From Clostridiales bacterium (GTDB taxonomy: Bacteria; Bacillota; Clostridia; Christensenellales; Aristaeellaceae): a stretch of DNA of 64,000 bases. Position numbers and translations under genes: made by a program. Positions 34,687 to 43,202 of the stretch are shown piece by piece; the first letter of the stretch is position 1; each line of letters opens with the position of its first letter. The DNA is taken from the NCBI GenBank assembly GCA_015056365.1, contig SVGM01000007.1, positions 1 to 64,000 of the forward strand, read 5' to 3'. The notes below the pieces were generated by a model that saw only the letters and a program-made list of their open reading frames with translations, did no database searches and was not told where the DNA came from.

Positions 34687-36186
34687 ATGTTTCGACGCAT
34701 TCTTTGCATCCTGACCGTACTGATTCTTTTGCCCGCGATTGGTCTGGCCCAGAGCTTTTCCATGGCGGGTTTCGACGGTCAGGACAGCACCCGTTTCTGG
34801 GAAAGCAACGACTTTTTCAACCGCATGAACCAGCGTACTGGTATTTCCTTTACCTTCGACCAGTATACGGACGCCGCCAAGTGGCAGGCGGCCAAGGACG
34901 CCATGTTTGCGCCTGACGGCCAGCTGCCGGACGTGCTGTTCAAGGCCTCTCTCACCAGCGACGAGCTGATCCGCTACACCGACAGCGGTCAGCTGATCGA
35001 CCTGATGCCCCTGCTAGAGCAGCATGCGCCCAACCTCTGGGCGCTGCTGACCGAGAACCCCGAGTGGCTCCGCGCCATCACCCTACCCAACGGCAAGATC
35101 GGCGCGCTGCCCATGATCCAGGCCGTTTCCACCCAGAATATCATGTGGATCAATCAGGACTGGCTCACCGCCCTGAACCTGGAGATTCCCACAGACATGG
35201 CTTCCCTGCGGGAGGTTCTCATCGCCTTCCGGGATCGGGATCCCAACGGCAACTACAAGGCCGACGAGATCCCCATGCTGTTTTTGGGCCCGTGGGAGCT
35301 GAAGATGTTCAGCCATGCCTACGGCGTGGTCGTTAACGACTACAACCTCTATCTGGATCAAAGCGGCAAGGTCTGCTTCTGGCCGCTGGAGGACAGCTTT
35401 GTCACCTTCCTTGAGGATGTGCACGGCCTGTATGCCGACAAGCTGCTGGATCCCGACGGTTTCTCCGTCTCGGACTCCCTTCGCCTCGTCACGGAAGACG
35501 ATGCCACCAACACCTACGGCGCGTTTTTCGCCCCCACGCCGCTGAATCTGCTGCCTTACAACCTCACCGGCTCCTATGTGCTGCTGGAGCCCCTTGTCTA
35601 TGAAGGCCAGCAGATCTACCGCGACCTGTTCGGGCCCCTGCGCCGCGGCACCTTCGCCATCACTTCCGCCTGCAGCGATCCTGCCGCTGTGCTCAGCTGG
35701 GTGGATACCCTCTACACTGAAGAGGGCGCCATCGAGGCCATGGCCGGCACAAAGGACGTTCACTACACCGTGGACGGCCAGGGCTACTGGCACTGGTCCC
35801 AGGGCGACATGGAGCAGCTCATGCTGACCAGCGGTTCCCTGAGCATCGTGGACACCGGCGAAATGCCCATCCTCTTCCCCAAGGCATTCAACAACAGCTT
35901 TGGCGAGGAAGGCGTGCGCCGCATCACACTTGAGGCGGACAGGCTGACCCCCTTCCTGCATCAGCCCTTCCCCTACTACACTCTCACCCCGGAGCAGCGC
36001 CAGCAGGTCAATCCCCTGCAGCAGGAGCTGGGCCGTTATGTGGACGTCAGCATCGGCCAGTTTGTCACCGGTGAAGTCCCCATCAATGAAACCACCATCG
36101 CCGAGTTCCGCGCCGGTCTCATCCAGCGCGGCGCCGACGAGATGATCGCCTTCTGGCAAGGCGTTGCCGACACCATCACCCCCTGA
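34687..36186 (+). CDS. Extracellular solute-binding protein
   Basis: This 499-residue protein has a signal peptide (MFRRILCILTVLILLPAIGLA, no lipobox) and the pattern of large family 1 sugar-binding proteins: 'NRMNQRTGISFTFDQY', 'LIDLMPLLEQHAPNLWALL', 'GKIGALPMI' and 'DRDPNGNYKADEIPM', the last like the calcium-type loop found in LplA-like proteins. It has no permease or ATPase partner in the window, so it either shares a distant transporter or acts as a sensor. A galactokinase-like gene follows by 36 bases, suggesting a sugar ligand. Confidence 0.8.
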   Translation: MFRRILCILTVLILLPAIGLAQSFSMAGFDGQDSTRFWESNDFFNRMNQRTGISFTFDQYTDAAKWQAAKDAMFAPDGQLPDVLFKASLTSDELIRYTDSGQLIDLMPLLEQHAPNLWALLTENPEWLRAITLPNGKIGALPMIQAVSTQNIMWINQDWLTALNLEIPTDMASLREVLIAFRDRDPNGNYKADEIPMLFLGPWELKMFSHAYGVVVNDYNLYLDQSGKVCFWPLEDSFVTFLEDVHGLYADKLLDPDGFSVSDSLRLVTEDDATNTYGAFFAPTPLNLLPYNLTGSYVLLEPLVYEGQQIYRDLFGPLRRGTFAITSACSDPAAVLSWVDTLYTEEGAIEAMAGTKDVHYTVDGQGYWHWSQGDMEQLMLTSGSLSIVDTGEMPILFPKAFNNSFGEEGVRRITLEADRLTPFLHQPFPYYTLTPEQRQQVNPLQQELGRYVDVSIGQFVTGEVPINETTIAEFRAGLIQRGADEMIAFWQGVADTITP

Positions 36187-36222
36187 CACACTCACCGACA
36201 CTAAGGAAAGAAGGGCCGTCAC

Positions 36223-37530
36223 ATGAATCGTTACGCCAAAATGCAAAGCCAGCTCCAGACCTCCGACGTAATGCAGCAGCTCCATCACCTCTACGGCAAG
36301 CGTGAGGGGATGCTGGTCAACCAGCGTACGCGCTACACCGCGCTGCTCAAGCGCCACGAGGAACTCATCGGATCCACGGAAGGCCCGGTTTACATGATCA
36401 GCGCCCCCGGCCGCACCGAGATCTCCGGCAACCACACTGACCACAACCGGGGCAAGGTGCTGGCCGCTGCCGTTAACCTGGACACCCTGGCAGCCGTCAC
36501 CCCCCGCAATGATGGCATTGTGGCCATTCACAGTGAAGGCTATCCCTCCTTCAGCATCTCTATTGCTGACGAGGAGCTTGCCCCCCGCAAGGAAGAAGAA
36601 GGCACCACCGCCGCACTCATCCGCGGCGTGGCAGCCGGCATGCATCGGGAAGGCCTGGCCATTGGCGGCTTTGACGCGGTCATCACCTCCAATGTGCGCT
36701 CCGGCAGCGGCCTGAGCAGCTCCGCCGCCTTTGAAGTGCTGATCTGCGCCATCTTTGATCAGCTCTACGCCGGCAACCGTCTGGATGCCAAAAAGCGCGC
36801 CATCATCTCCCAGTATGCCGAAAACGTCTACTTCGGCAAGCCCAGCGGCCTGATGGATCAGATGGCCAGCAGCGTGGGCGGCCTGTGCTTTATCGATTTC
36901 AAGGAGGACGATCCTCAGGTGGACGCTCTCTCCTATGACTTTGCCGCTCAGGGCTTCGAACTGGTGGTCATCAACACCGGCGGCAGCCACGACGATCTGA
37001 CTCCTGCCTACGCCGCCATCCCCGAGGAGATGCGCGCCGTAGCCGCCTGCTTTGACCAGCCCAACCTGCGCGCTGTGTTGCCGGAGCAGTTCCTGCTGAA
37101 CCTGCCCAAGATTCGTCAGCAGCTCAAGGGCAAAAACGCCGACCGCGCCATCATGCGCGCCGCCCACTACTTTGCCGAGAACCGCCGGGTGGCCGAGCTG
37201 GTCTGCGCCCTCAAGCGCAACTGTATGCCCGACTTCCTGCGCCTGATTATCGAAAGCGGTCGCAGCAGCTTCCAGTACCTGCAGAACATCTTCGCCACGG
37301 CCGACCGTCAGGAGTTGTCTCTGGCGCTGATGCTGGCCGAAAGCAAGCTCAGCGGCGTGGGCGCCTGGCGCGTTCACGGCGGCGGCTTCGCCGGCACCAC
37401 CCTCAACTTCGTCCCCGCCGATATGCTGGACAGCTTCGTTAAGGAAATGGAGACCGTCTTCGGTCAGCACAGCTGCAACGTGCTCTCCATCCGCCCCGTG
37501 GGTCCTGCCTGCATCGTGCTTGGCGAGTAA
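36223..37530 (+). CDS. galK: Galactokinase family GHMP kinase
   Basis: This 435-residue protein phosphorylates galactose or a close sugar with ATP. It has the galactokinase signature region 'SAPGRTEISGNHTDHNRGKV' near 60-80, the GHMP loop 'VRSGSGLSSSAAFEVL' near 160, 'GKPSGLMDQMASSVGGL' near 210 with the catalytic Asp, and the C-terminal 'WRVHGGGFAGTTLNFV'. The N-terminal 40 residues are longer than in E. coli GalK, as in some clostridial members. It is in one transcript with the solute-binding protein. Substrate specificity is inferred; no galT or galE is adjacent. Confidence 0.85.
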   Translation: MNRYAKMQSQLQTSDVMQQLHHLYGKREGMLVNQRTRYTALLKRHEELIGSTEGPVYMISAPGRTEISGNHTDHNRGKVLAAAVNLDTLAAVTPRNDGIVAIHSEGYPSFSISIADEELAPRKEEEGTTAALIRGVAAGMHREGLAIGGFDAVITSNVRSGSGLSSSAAFEVLICAIFDQLYAGNRLDAKKRAIISQYAENVYFGKPSGLMDQMASSVGGLCFIDFKEDDPQVDALSYDFAAQGFELVVINTGGSHDDLTPAYAAIPEEMRAVAACFDQPNLRAVLPEQFLLNLPKIRQQLKGKNADRAIMRAAHYFAENRRVAELVCALKRNCMPDFLRLIIESGRSSFQYLQNIFATADRQELSLALMLAESKLSGVGAWRVHGGGFAGTTLNFVPADMLDSFVKEMETVFGQHSCNVLSIRPVGPACIVLGE

Positions 37531-37579
37531 GAAACGCCGTTTGGGGGACGTTGTTTTTGGAGCTCCGCCCCAAGCCCCG

Positions 37580-37767
37580 GCAGGGGCAGTGCCCCTGCAC
37601 CCCGCTCTGTGCCCATTTCATGGGCACAGAGGGCAATAACAAAAAGAGACGAGTGAAAACCCACTCGTCTCTTTTTGTTGTTAATCTGTCCACCCCCTGT
37701 GCAGCGCAGCTGCACAACAACGGGTCCAGGGGCATTGCCCCTGGCGGGTGCAGGGCAGTGCCCTGCA
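37580..37767. repeat. Composite palindromic repeat, copy B1
   Basis: The modules are 37580-37598 (GCAGGGGC arms, loop AGT), a TGTGCCCAT/ATGGGCACA palindrome near 37608-37628, a 15-bp terminator hairpin at 37641-37676 (AAAAAGAGACGAGTG arms), a CTGTGCAGC-like palindrome near 37697-37715, a CCAGGGGC/GCCCCTGG palindrome near 37726-37744, and TGCAGGGC/GCCCTGCA at 37749-37767. It is the reverse orientation of the copy at 23451-23652 and lies after the galactokinase gene. Confidence 0.85.
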
Positions 37768-37795
37768 TGCATTCCACGTTGCGCGCGCTGTTTTT

Positions 37796-37982
37796 GGGGC
37801 AGTGCCCCTGCACCCCGTTCTGTGCCCATTTCATGGACACAGAGGGCAATAACAAAAAGAGACGAGCGAAAACCCACTCGTCTCTTTTTGTTGTTAATCT
37901 GTACATCCCTCCTGTGCAGCGCAGCTGCACAGTAACGGGTCCAGGGGCGATGCCCCTGGCGGGTGCAGGGCAGCACCCTGCA
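37796..37982. repeat. Composite palindromic repeat, copy B2
   Basis: This is a tandem direct copy of B1 at a period of 213 bases, with the same module order. The terminator stem is 13 bp (37854-37866 with 37877-37889). Some palindromes are damaged on one arm, for example the TGTGCCCAT module, whose partner reads ATGGACACA. The stretch 37768-37795 between the copies is unique sequence. Both copies lie between the converging galactokinase and Nnr-fusion genes. Confidence 0.85.
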
Positions 37983-38040
37983 TAACAGCGCCCTGCATAA
38001 CAGTGCCCTGCATAACAGTGCCCTGCATAACAGCCCCCTG
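37976..38040. repeat. 15-bp tandem repeat
   Basis: The unit CCCTGCATAACAG plus two variable bases is repeated four times (37976-38035), with a partial fifth. It seems to have grown from the end of the B2 copy (CCCTGCA). It ends a few bases before the Nnr-fusion stop codon on the other strand. Slippage during replication is a likely origin. Confidence 0.8.
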
Positions 38041-38048
38041 CGAAACCC

Positions 38049-40061
38049 TCACCAGCACTCGATCTGGCATTCAAAGTATTTCTCCACAAAGGCCGTGGCT
38101 TCGCGCACCTGCTCCGGCGTCAGGCGGACGCCCGGCGCTGCCACCACCCATTTGTCCTCCACATCGTTCAGCCGGCGGATCACCGCCGCGACCTGTCCCT
38201 CAAAAAGCTCAAGGGGCTGACTTTCGCCGTAGATATAGGCGTCCTGCCACTCGTTGTCATCGGCCAGCACATCCTGCACGTAGCCGTAGTTCAGGGTGTA
38301 TACGATGTCCTTATGCTCCGGATGCCGGGTGCCCAGCGGACGATCCACCGTGACGGTGACCATCCTGCCCAGCGGGGATGTGCCGGTTCTTTCGGCTGAC
38401 TGGGCGATATTTCCGGGGTCGATTTCCGTCGGGTAAGCCGCTGCCAGTGCGTCGTCCCGGCTTGCTGCATTCGTGCTGCCTTCTTCCTCCGGCTGCGCTG
38501 CAAGCCCAAGGCATTCACACAGATCCGTTGCCAGCATTCCCCGGAGGCCGTACCGTTTCGCAGCCATGCGGCCAGCCAGTCCATGCAATCCACAGCCTGC
38601 CTGCATCACTTCCAGCATGGTTCGCTTGTGATCGGCCCGCTGGTTGCCCGCCAGCAGCGCGCACAATACGCCGGTCAGCGCATCGCCGCTGCCGCCCTTG
38701 GCCATGGCAGGGGTACCCAGCACGTTCAGACCGATTCCGTCCCTGCTCAAAAGCACGCTGGCAGCGCCTTTCAGCACCACGGACGCGCCCCATTTCTCAT
38801 GCAGCCTGCGGGCGGCATCCACTGGCTCCCGAGCGATTTCGCCCACAGATACATCCAACAGCCGCGCCGTCTCGCCGGGATGGGGTGTAAAAATGCAGCC
38901 GGACAGATCCTGGCATTCCTCCTGTGCCAACAAGTTCAGCGCATCCGCATCCACCACCGCTGGCAGCCCATGCCCGGACAGCCATGCAGCCGAGCCAATG
39001 ACCATCTGCCGTGCCCACAGGCCGGTGCCCATGCCGCAGCCCATGCCGAATGCATCCGCGCCCTGCATGGCCTCCGTCAGCCGGGATAGCGCGGCTTTTG
39101 CGTCCGTTGGCAATGGCAGGCAGGTAGCACAGGGGCAAAGCGTCTGTACCGTATTCACGATCTGCTCCGGGCAGGCGATCGTTACCAGCCCGGCGCCTGC
39201 GCGCAGGGCAGCCGTGGCCGCGATGGCAGCAGCTCCGGCCATACCGAAGCTGCCGCACAGGAGCATCACGCGTCCGTGATCTCCCTTGTGGCTGTACGGT
39301 TTGCGCACCGGCAGCAGCTGCGCCACGTCCTCCGGCTCAGCCACCTCCATGCCCGGCGCATCGTCCCATTCCGGCGCAAGCCCGATGGACGCCACCGTGA
39401 TGCGTCCTGTCAGGTTCGCACCCTCGCCCAGATACAGACCCGGCTTGGGGCGGTGAAAGGTAACCGTTTCCGTAGCACAGACGGCATCCCCCAATGCCTT
39501 GCCGGACGTGCCGCACAGTCCCGAGGGAATATCCACCGCCAACACTGCCACGCCCTGACTGGCCGCCTGATTGGCAAGGCGGCACAGCGCCGCCGCCACG
39601 CCGCTGAGCGGCCTGGACAGCCCAGTACCGAACAGCGCGTCAATGATGCACCCTGCACCCTCCAGCGAAATTTTGTTGCCTTCCGCATCTGTCAGCACGC
39701 CTGTTTTGGCGTATTCTTCATCATTCATCAGCCTCCGAACCGGCAGATTGGGTCTCTCTGCCACAAGCCGGTTCAGCTCCCGCTGCGCATCCGCAGACAG
39801 CTTGCCATCCAGCAGCAGGCAGCAGCCCTGCAGGCACTCGTCCGCCGCCAGCATCCGCATGGCAGCCAGCCCGTCGCCGCCGTTATTGCCCACTCCACAC
39901 AGACAGATCACCGACCCGCCCCGCGCTGCGCGGTAATGCGCAGCCCGACGTGCCACCGCGGCCGCCGCGCGCCCCATCAGGGCTTCGCCTGTGCAAAGCC
40001 CCTGTTCCATGGCCTGGGTTTCCACGCGCTTCATCTCCGCAGGGGTGATGGTACGCAGCAT
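38049..40061 (-). CDS. nnr: Nnr epimerase-dehydratase fused to pyrophosphatase-like domain
   Basis: This 670-residue protein repairs hydrated NAD(P)H. The N-terminal epimerase (1-215) has 'CGVGNNGGDGLAAMRML' and 'VDIPSGLCG'. The ADP/ATP-dependent dehydratase (about 225-510) has 'KGDHGRVMLLCGS', 'FTPHPGETARLL' and 'KGGSGDALTGVL'. A linker of about 50 residues leads to a third domain (565-670): 'TVDRPLGTRHPEHKDIVY', 'LNYGYVQDVLADDNEWQDAY' and 'RRLNDVEDKWVVAAPG', matching a clostridial family annotated as inorganic pyrophosphatase. It ends the queH-birA-acpS operon. The third fusion partner is unusual. Confidence 0.88.
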   Translation of the reverse strand: MLRTITPAEMKRVETQAMEQGLCTGEALMGRAAAAVARRAAHYRAARGGSVICLCGVGNNGGDGLAAMRMLAADECLQGCCLLLDGKLSADAQRELNRLVAERPNLPVRRLMNDEEYAKTGVLTDAEGNKISLEGAGCIIDALFGTGLSRPLSGVAAALCRLANQAASQGVAVLAVDIPSGLCGTSGKALGDAVCATETVTFHRPKPGLYLGEGANLTGRITVASIGLAPEWDDAPGMEVAEPEDVAQLLPVRKPYSHKGDHGRVMLLCGSFGMAGAAAIAATAALRAGAGLVTIACPEQIVNTVQTLCPCATCLPLPTDAKAALSRLTEAMQGADAFGMGCGMGTGLWARQMVIGSAAWLSGHGLPAVVDADALNLLAQEECQDLSGCIFTPHPGETARLLDVSVGEIAREPVDAARRLHEKWGASVVLKGAASVLLSRDGIGLNVLGTPAMAKGGSGDALTGVLCALLAGNQRADHKRTMLEVMQAGCGLHGLAGRMAAKRYGLRGMLATDLCECLGLAAQPEEEGSTNAASRDDALAAAYPTEIDPGNIAQSAERTGTSPLGRMVTVTVDRPLGTRHPEHKDIVYTLNYGYVQDVLADDNEWQDAYIYGESQPLELFEGQVAAVIRRLNDVEDKWVVAAPGVRLTPEQVREATAFVEKYFECQIECW

Positions 40062-40118
40062 CTGATCCTCACCTTTCTTCCCTTGCCGGCCACACCTGCG
40101 GCCATTTCTCCACAGACC

Positions 40119-40490
40119 TTATTCCAGCACCGCCACAGCGCCCGCCATGCCAGCCTCATGGGTCAGCGACAGCCATGCGGCAGAGGCGCCCATGGCCTCC
40201 ATGCGCTGACGTGCTTCCGCGCCCAGCACATAATAGGGTCTGCCGCTGTCCTCGTGTGCAACGGCCACCGCAGCCAGCGGAATCCCGCCCCCGATGCCTG
40301 CGCCTGTTGCTTTGAGGAATGCCTCCTTTGCGGCAAACATGGCCGCCGCGCTCTGGGCAGCGGTTTTTCCCCGGGCAGCGATATAAACCTGTTCCTCCGG
40401 GGTAAAGTAGCGCCGCAAAAAGCCGTCTCCCTTTTCCAAAATCCGCTCAAAACGTGCGATCTCGCACAGATCCATGCCGATCCCCTTCAT
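40119..40490 (-). CDS. acpS: Holo-[acyl-carrier-protein] synthase
   Basis: This 123-residue enzyme moves the 4'-phosphopantetheine arm from CoA to acyl carrier protein. It has the N-terminal 'GIGMDLCEIARFERIL' with the magnesium-binding Asp, 'RYFTPEEQVYIAA' and the family motif 'FAAKEAFLKATGAGI'. The length is normal. The ATG at 40490 gives the conserved start; longer frames do not fit the family. It lies 44 bases after birA and 57 before the Nnr fusion, the common acpS-nnr neighbourhood in Firmicutes. Confidence 0.92.
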   Translation of the reverse strand: MKGIGMDLCEIARFERILEKGDGFLRRYFTPEEQVYIAARGKTAAQSAAAMFAAKEAFLKATGAGIGGGIPLAAVAVAHEDSGRPYYVLGAEARQRMEAMGASAAWLSLTHEAGMAGAVAVLE

Positions 40491-40534
40491 ATGTCCTGTC
40501 GCACCTCGCTTCAGCAGGCGTACCTGCGCTGTCC

Positions 40535-41362
40535 TCAAACATACCCCATCAGGCCCCGCACGGACACATCGCCGCACAGAACCTGCCGCAGCTGGCCCTG
40601 CTCCGTCTCCACCAGCAGCGCGCCGGTGTCATCCACCTGCATCGCCAGCCCCACGAAGGTTTCCGCCGGGCTGAGCACCTGCACCCGTCTGCCGATGGTC
40701 ACCGAACAGGCGGCGTATTCCTCCCGGATCCCAGCAAAGCCCTGCTTTTCCACCGCCTCCATCACCTGCTCCATGTGCTGCAGATAGGCGCACAGCAGCG
40801 CCTGCCGGCTCAGGGGCGGATGGTCCGGGTCCTGACGGCGCAGCTCCATCAGTAGCGACGTGGCCTTGTCGGAAAGTGTATCCGGAAAGGAAAGCTGGTT
40901 CACGTTCAACCCCACGCCGGTAATCACAAACTCGATCCCGGCTGCCGTGGCGCTCATTTCGCTCAGCACGCCCACGCATTTCCGGCTTCCGATGACCACG
41001 TCATTGGGCCACTTGATCCCCGGGCAAAGGCCGGGGCAGCATTCCCGGATGGCCCGGGTCATGGCCAGGGCCGCCGCAAGGGTGCACAGCTGCGCCTGAT
41101 CAACAGGCAGTGTCGGCCGAAGCAGCAACGAATGCGTCAGCGCCTCGCCTCTGGGGGTCTCCCAGGAGCGGTCCAGCCTGCCCCGGCCTGCGGTCTGCAT
41201 CTCGCACAGGGCAAGGCTCCCATGGGGCGCGCCGCCGCGGGCTTCGGCCTTGAGGCGGGTGTTGGTGGAGTCCATCTCCGGGGCATAAAAGATCGTGCCC
41301 TGCCCCGCCCAGCGGGTATGCAGCGCTCGGCGGATCCCCTCCGGGCTCAACGTTTGGCTCAT
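40535..41362 (-). CDS. birA: Biotin-[acetyl-CoA-carboxylase] ligase
   Basis: This 275-residue enzyme joins biotin to carboxylase carrier proteins by way of biotinyl-AMP. The catalytic domain has 'MDSTNTRLKAEA', the 'AGRGRLDRSWETP' biotin/ATP loop, 'KWPNDVVIGSRK' and 'GVGLNVNQLSF', then a C-terminal SH3-like part ('VGLAMQVDDTGALLV'). There is no N-terminal helix-turn-helix, so it should not act as a biotin-operon repressor. Its start overlaps the queH stop by ATGA. Confidence 0.92.
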   Translation of the reverse strand: MSQTLSPEGIRRALHTRWAGQGTIFYAPEMDSTNTRLKAEARGGAPHGSLALCEMQTAGRGRLDRSWETPRGEALTHSLLLRPTLPVDQAQLCTLAAALAMTRAIRECCPGLCPGIKWPNDVVIGSRKCVGVLSEMSATAAGIEFVITGVGLNVNQLSFPDTLSDKATSLLMELRRQDPDHPPLSRQALLCAYLQHMEQVMEAVEKQGFAGIREEYAACSVTIGRRVQVLSPAETFVGLAMQVDDTGALLVETEQGQLRQVLCGDVSVRGLMGYV

Positions 41363-41913
41363 GCCTGTGCCTCCTTGTTTTTCTTGCGCTTCTGGTAGCG
41401 CTCCTCCTCGCTGAAGATGCAGCCGCAGTACTTCTGCATATACAGGCCCATCTCCCGTGCTTCGTCCTGCCCCTGACGGAAATGAGGCCGGAAGTCCCGG
41501 TGGAGGAAGCTGACGCCGAATTCCGCCGCTGCTTCCTCCGCCGCACGGATCATCAGCTCATGGTTTTGATAGGGGCTGACGAACAGCGTGGAGGTAAAAT
41601 GCGTAAAACCGTTCTCGGCTGCATACTTTGCCACGGAGCGAAAGCGCAGCCGGTAGCAGTGCAGGCAGCGGCCGGCATAGTCCCCGTCCACGTCGTCCAG
41701 AAACGCCCGCAATCCGTACTTGCCGCCGATGACCAGCTTCAGGCCGATGCTTTTGGCGTATTCCTCCAGGGTGTTGCGCCGGGTGCGGAACTCGGTGTAG
41801 GGGTGGATGTTGGGATTGTCCCAGTAGCCCACCGGCTCAATGCCCTCCTCCCGAAGGGTGCGAATGCACATAATGGAGCAGGGCGCGCAGCAGATATGGA
41901 GCAGCAGGTTCAT
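41359..41913 (-). CDS. queH: Epoxyqueuosine reductase QueH
   Basis: This 184-residue protein makes queuosine in tRNA from epoxyqueuosine. It has the QueH cysteines: 'LLHICCAPCSIMCI' at the N-terminus, 'GRCLHCYRLRF' near 97 and 'YCGCIFSEEERY' near the C-terminus, which bind an iron-sulfur cluster and a second metal. 'YWDNPNIHPYTEFRTRR' is a further family stretch. The ATG at 41913 follows GGGAGGAAC. It is the first gene of the minus-strand operon. Confidence 0.92.
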   Translation of the reverse strand: MNLLLHICCAPCSIMCIRTLREEGIEPVGYWDNPNIHPYTEFRTRRNTLEEYAKSIGLKLVIGGKYGLRAFLDDVDGDYAGRCLHCYRLRFRSVAKYAAENGFTHFTSTLFVSPYQNHELMIRAAEEAAAEFGVSFLHRDFRPHFRQGQDEAREMGLYMQKYCGCIFSEEERYQKRKKNKEAQA

Positions 41914-41951
41914 GGGCGGTTCCTCCCTTGTGTGGCATAGGTTCAACCCTT

Positions 41952-41980
41952 ATGATAGCACAAGCCCGGCCTTGTATCCA
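41952..41980 (-). promoter_or_regulatory. queH operon promoter
   Basis: TGGATA (41980-41975), 17 bases and TATCAT (41957-41952) on the minus strand form a fair promoter about 40 bases before queH. Confidence 0.5.
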
Positions 41981-42026
41981 GTCCCAATTGTCCCCGCGCT
42001 TCCTACTGTTCAAACCCCTGCAGTTA

Positions 42027-42035
42027 TGCTATAAT
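42027..42035 (+). promoter_or_regulatory. CHAP protein gene promoter
   Basis: An extended -10 with a perfect TATAAT (TG at 42027-42028, C, then 42030-42035) lies about 50 bases before the CHAP-like gene. The -35 is weak. Confidence 0.65.
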
Positions 42036-42083
42036 ACAAAGTGACGTTTTTTACCCACAGACAACCTTCAAAGGAGCGTACTT

Positions 42084-43115
42084 ATGCAGACGTATGACCG
42101 TTTTTGCTCATCTGCCAAGCGCATCGTTGCGCTGGTGATGGCGCTGGTTTGCCTCGCCCCCCTTGCAGCCTTTGCGGCTGAAGACCTGACCCCGCTGTTT
42201 CAGGAGCGCCTGGAAGCCCTCCAGACCCCTGCTGAAGAAGGCATCGCCACCGGTCTGTACACCCTGCGCACCGGCGACAGCGCCTATATGCCCCATGTGT
42301 CCCCCGGCGTGATCCCCTTCGACCAGCAGGAGGAGACCCCCGTCCCTGCCCCCCAGGGCGTTTTCTCCTCGGATGACGAAAGCATCGTTACCGTCACTGC
42401 CAACGGCATGATGACCGGCGTCAGCGCCGGCGAAACCGTGGTGCGCTGGCTCTCTCCCGAAGGGGAAAAGACCGTCACCGTCACCGTGGCCGACGACGCC
42501 ATCACCGAGATCGCCAAGAACTATGTCTACGTGCTCAACCGGGAGTATTACTCCGTTGCCCGTGCCAAGCTGCCCAAGTACAACCAGTACGCCAAGTGGT
42601 ACTACCGCAAAAAGAAAGAGGTCGGCTGGTGCTCGGTATTCACCATCTTCTGCGCCAACGCCGCCGGTTTTGATCCAATCGAAGAGAAAACCCTGGATCC
42701 GGAAGCCGGCTACACCTCCCTGTTCCTCCGCGAAGGCCAGGTAGGCGACCAGTACGACGGCTTCAACAAGCTGGGCCGCTTTGTGGGCGTGCCAAAGCCC
42801 GGCTACCTGGTCATCTATGTGGACATGAAAAAAGCCTACCTGACCACCCACGTGGGCTCCGTGGTGGCCGTGGAGGATCGCGGCAACGGCATCTACGCCG
42901 TCACCACGGTGGAGGGCAACATGTCCAACTCCGTCAAGCGCTATACCTATCTCTACGACAGCAACTGCTCCAACCACGAGATCACCACCGACACCCGCAA
43001 GCACCTTCAGGACAACATGGCCACCCTGCCCGAGGCGGAGCATACCGATCCCCTGGCACAGTACGAGCTGCATACCGATCACTGGTCGGTCTTCGGTTTC
43101 TGCGCTACGTGGTAA
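42084..43115 (+). CDS. Secreted CHAP-like protein with Ig-like domain
   Basis: This 343-residue protein has a signal peptide (residues about 10-32, ending AAFAAEDL). Residues 90-137 look like a bacterial Ig-like (Big2) domain: 'SSDDESIVTVTANGMMTGVS' then 'GEKTVTVTV'. The C-terminal half has a cysteine-histidine pattern of CHAP/NlpC-type peptidases: 'EVGWCSVFTIFCANAAG' with the likely catalytic Cys, and 'TTHVGSVVAVED' with the His, then 'AVTTVEGN'. It may act on peptidoglycan at the surface. It has its own promoter. Confidence 0.75.
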   Translation: MQTYDRFCSSAKRIVALVMALVCLAPLAAFAAEDLTPLFQERLEALQTPAEEGIATGLYTLRTGDSAYMPHVSPGVIPFDQQEETPVPAPQGVFSSDDESIVTVTANGMMTGVSAGETVVRWLSPEGEKTVTVTVADDAITEIAKNYVYVLNREYYSVARAKLPKYNQYAKWYYRKKKEVGWCSVFTIFCANAAGFDPIEEKTLDPEAGYTSLFLREGQVGDQYDGFNKLGRFVGVPKPGYLVIYVDMKKAYLTTHVGSVVAVEDRGNGIYAVTTVEGNMSNSVKRYTYLYDSNCSNHEITTDTRKHLQDNMATLPEAEHTDPLAQYELHTDHWSVFGFCATW

Positions 43116-43202
43116 TTCCCTGATGAACCTTTTGCTGCACGGGTATGCTATCCATGCAGCATGATATTCTCGCTACCAACACCAAAAAAGGAGGAATACC
43201 CC

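Noticed and set aside
35083-37470. 795-codon minus-strand frame
   Set aside because: It is antisense to the solute-binding protein and galactokinase genes and has shadow-type G/A/V/H composition.
37580-37982. CRISPR-like array
   Set aside because: There are only two long copies made of different palindromes, with no regular repeat-spacer pattern and no cas genes.
37963-38220. Plus-strand frame encoding an HNSAL repeat peptide
   Set aside because: It is only the translation of the 15-bp tandem repeat and runs into the Nnr-fusion gene antisense.
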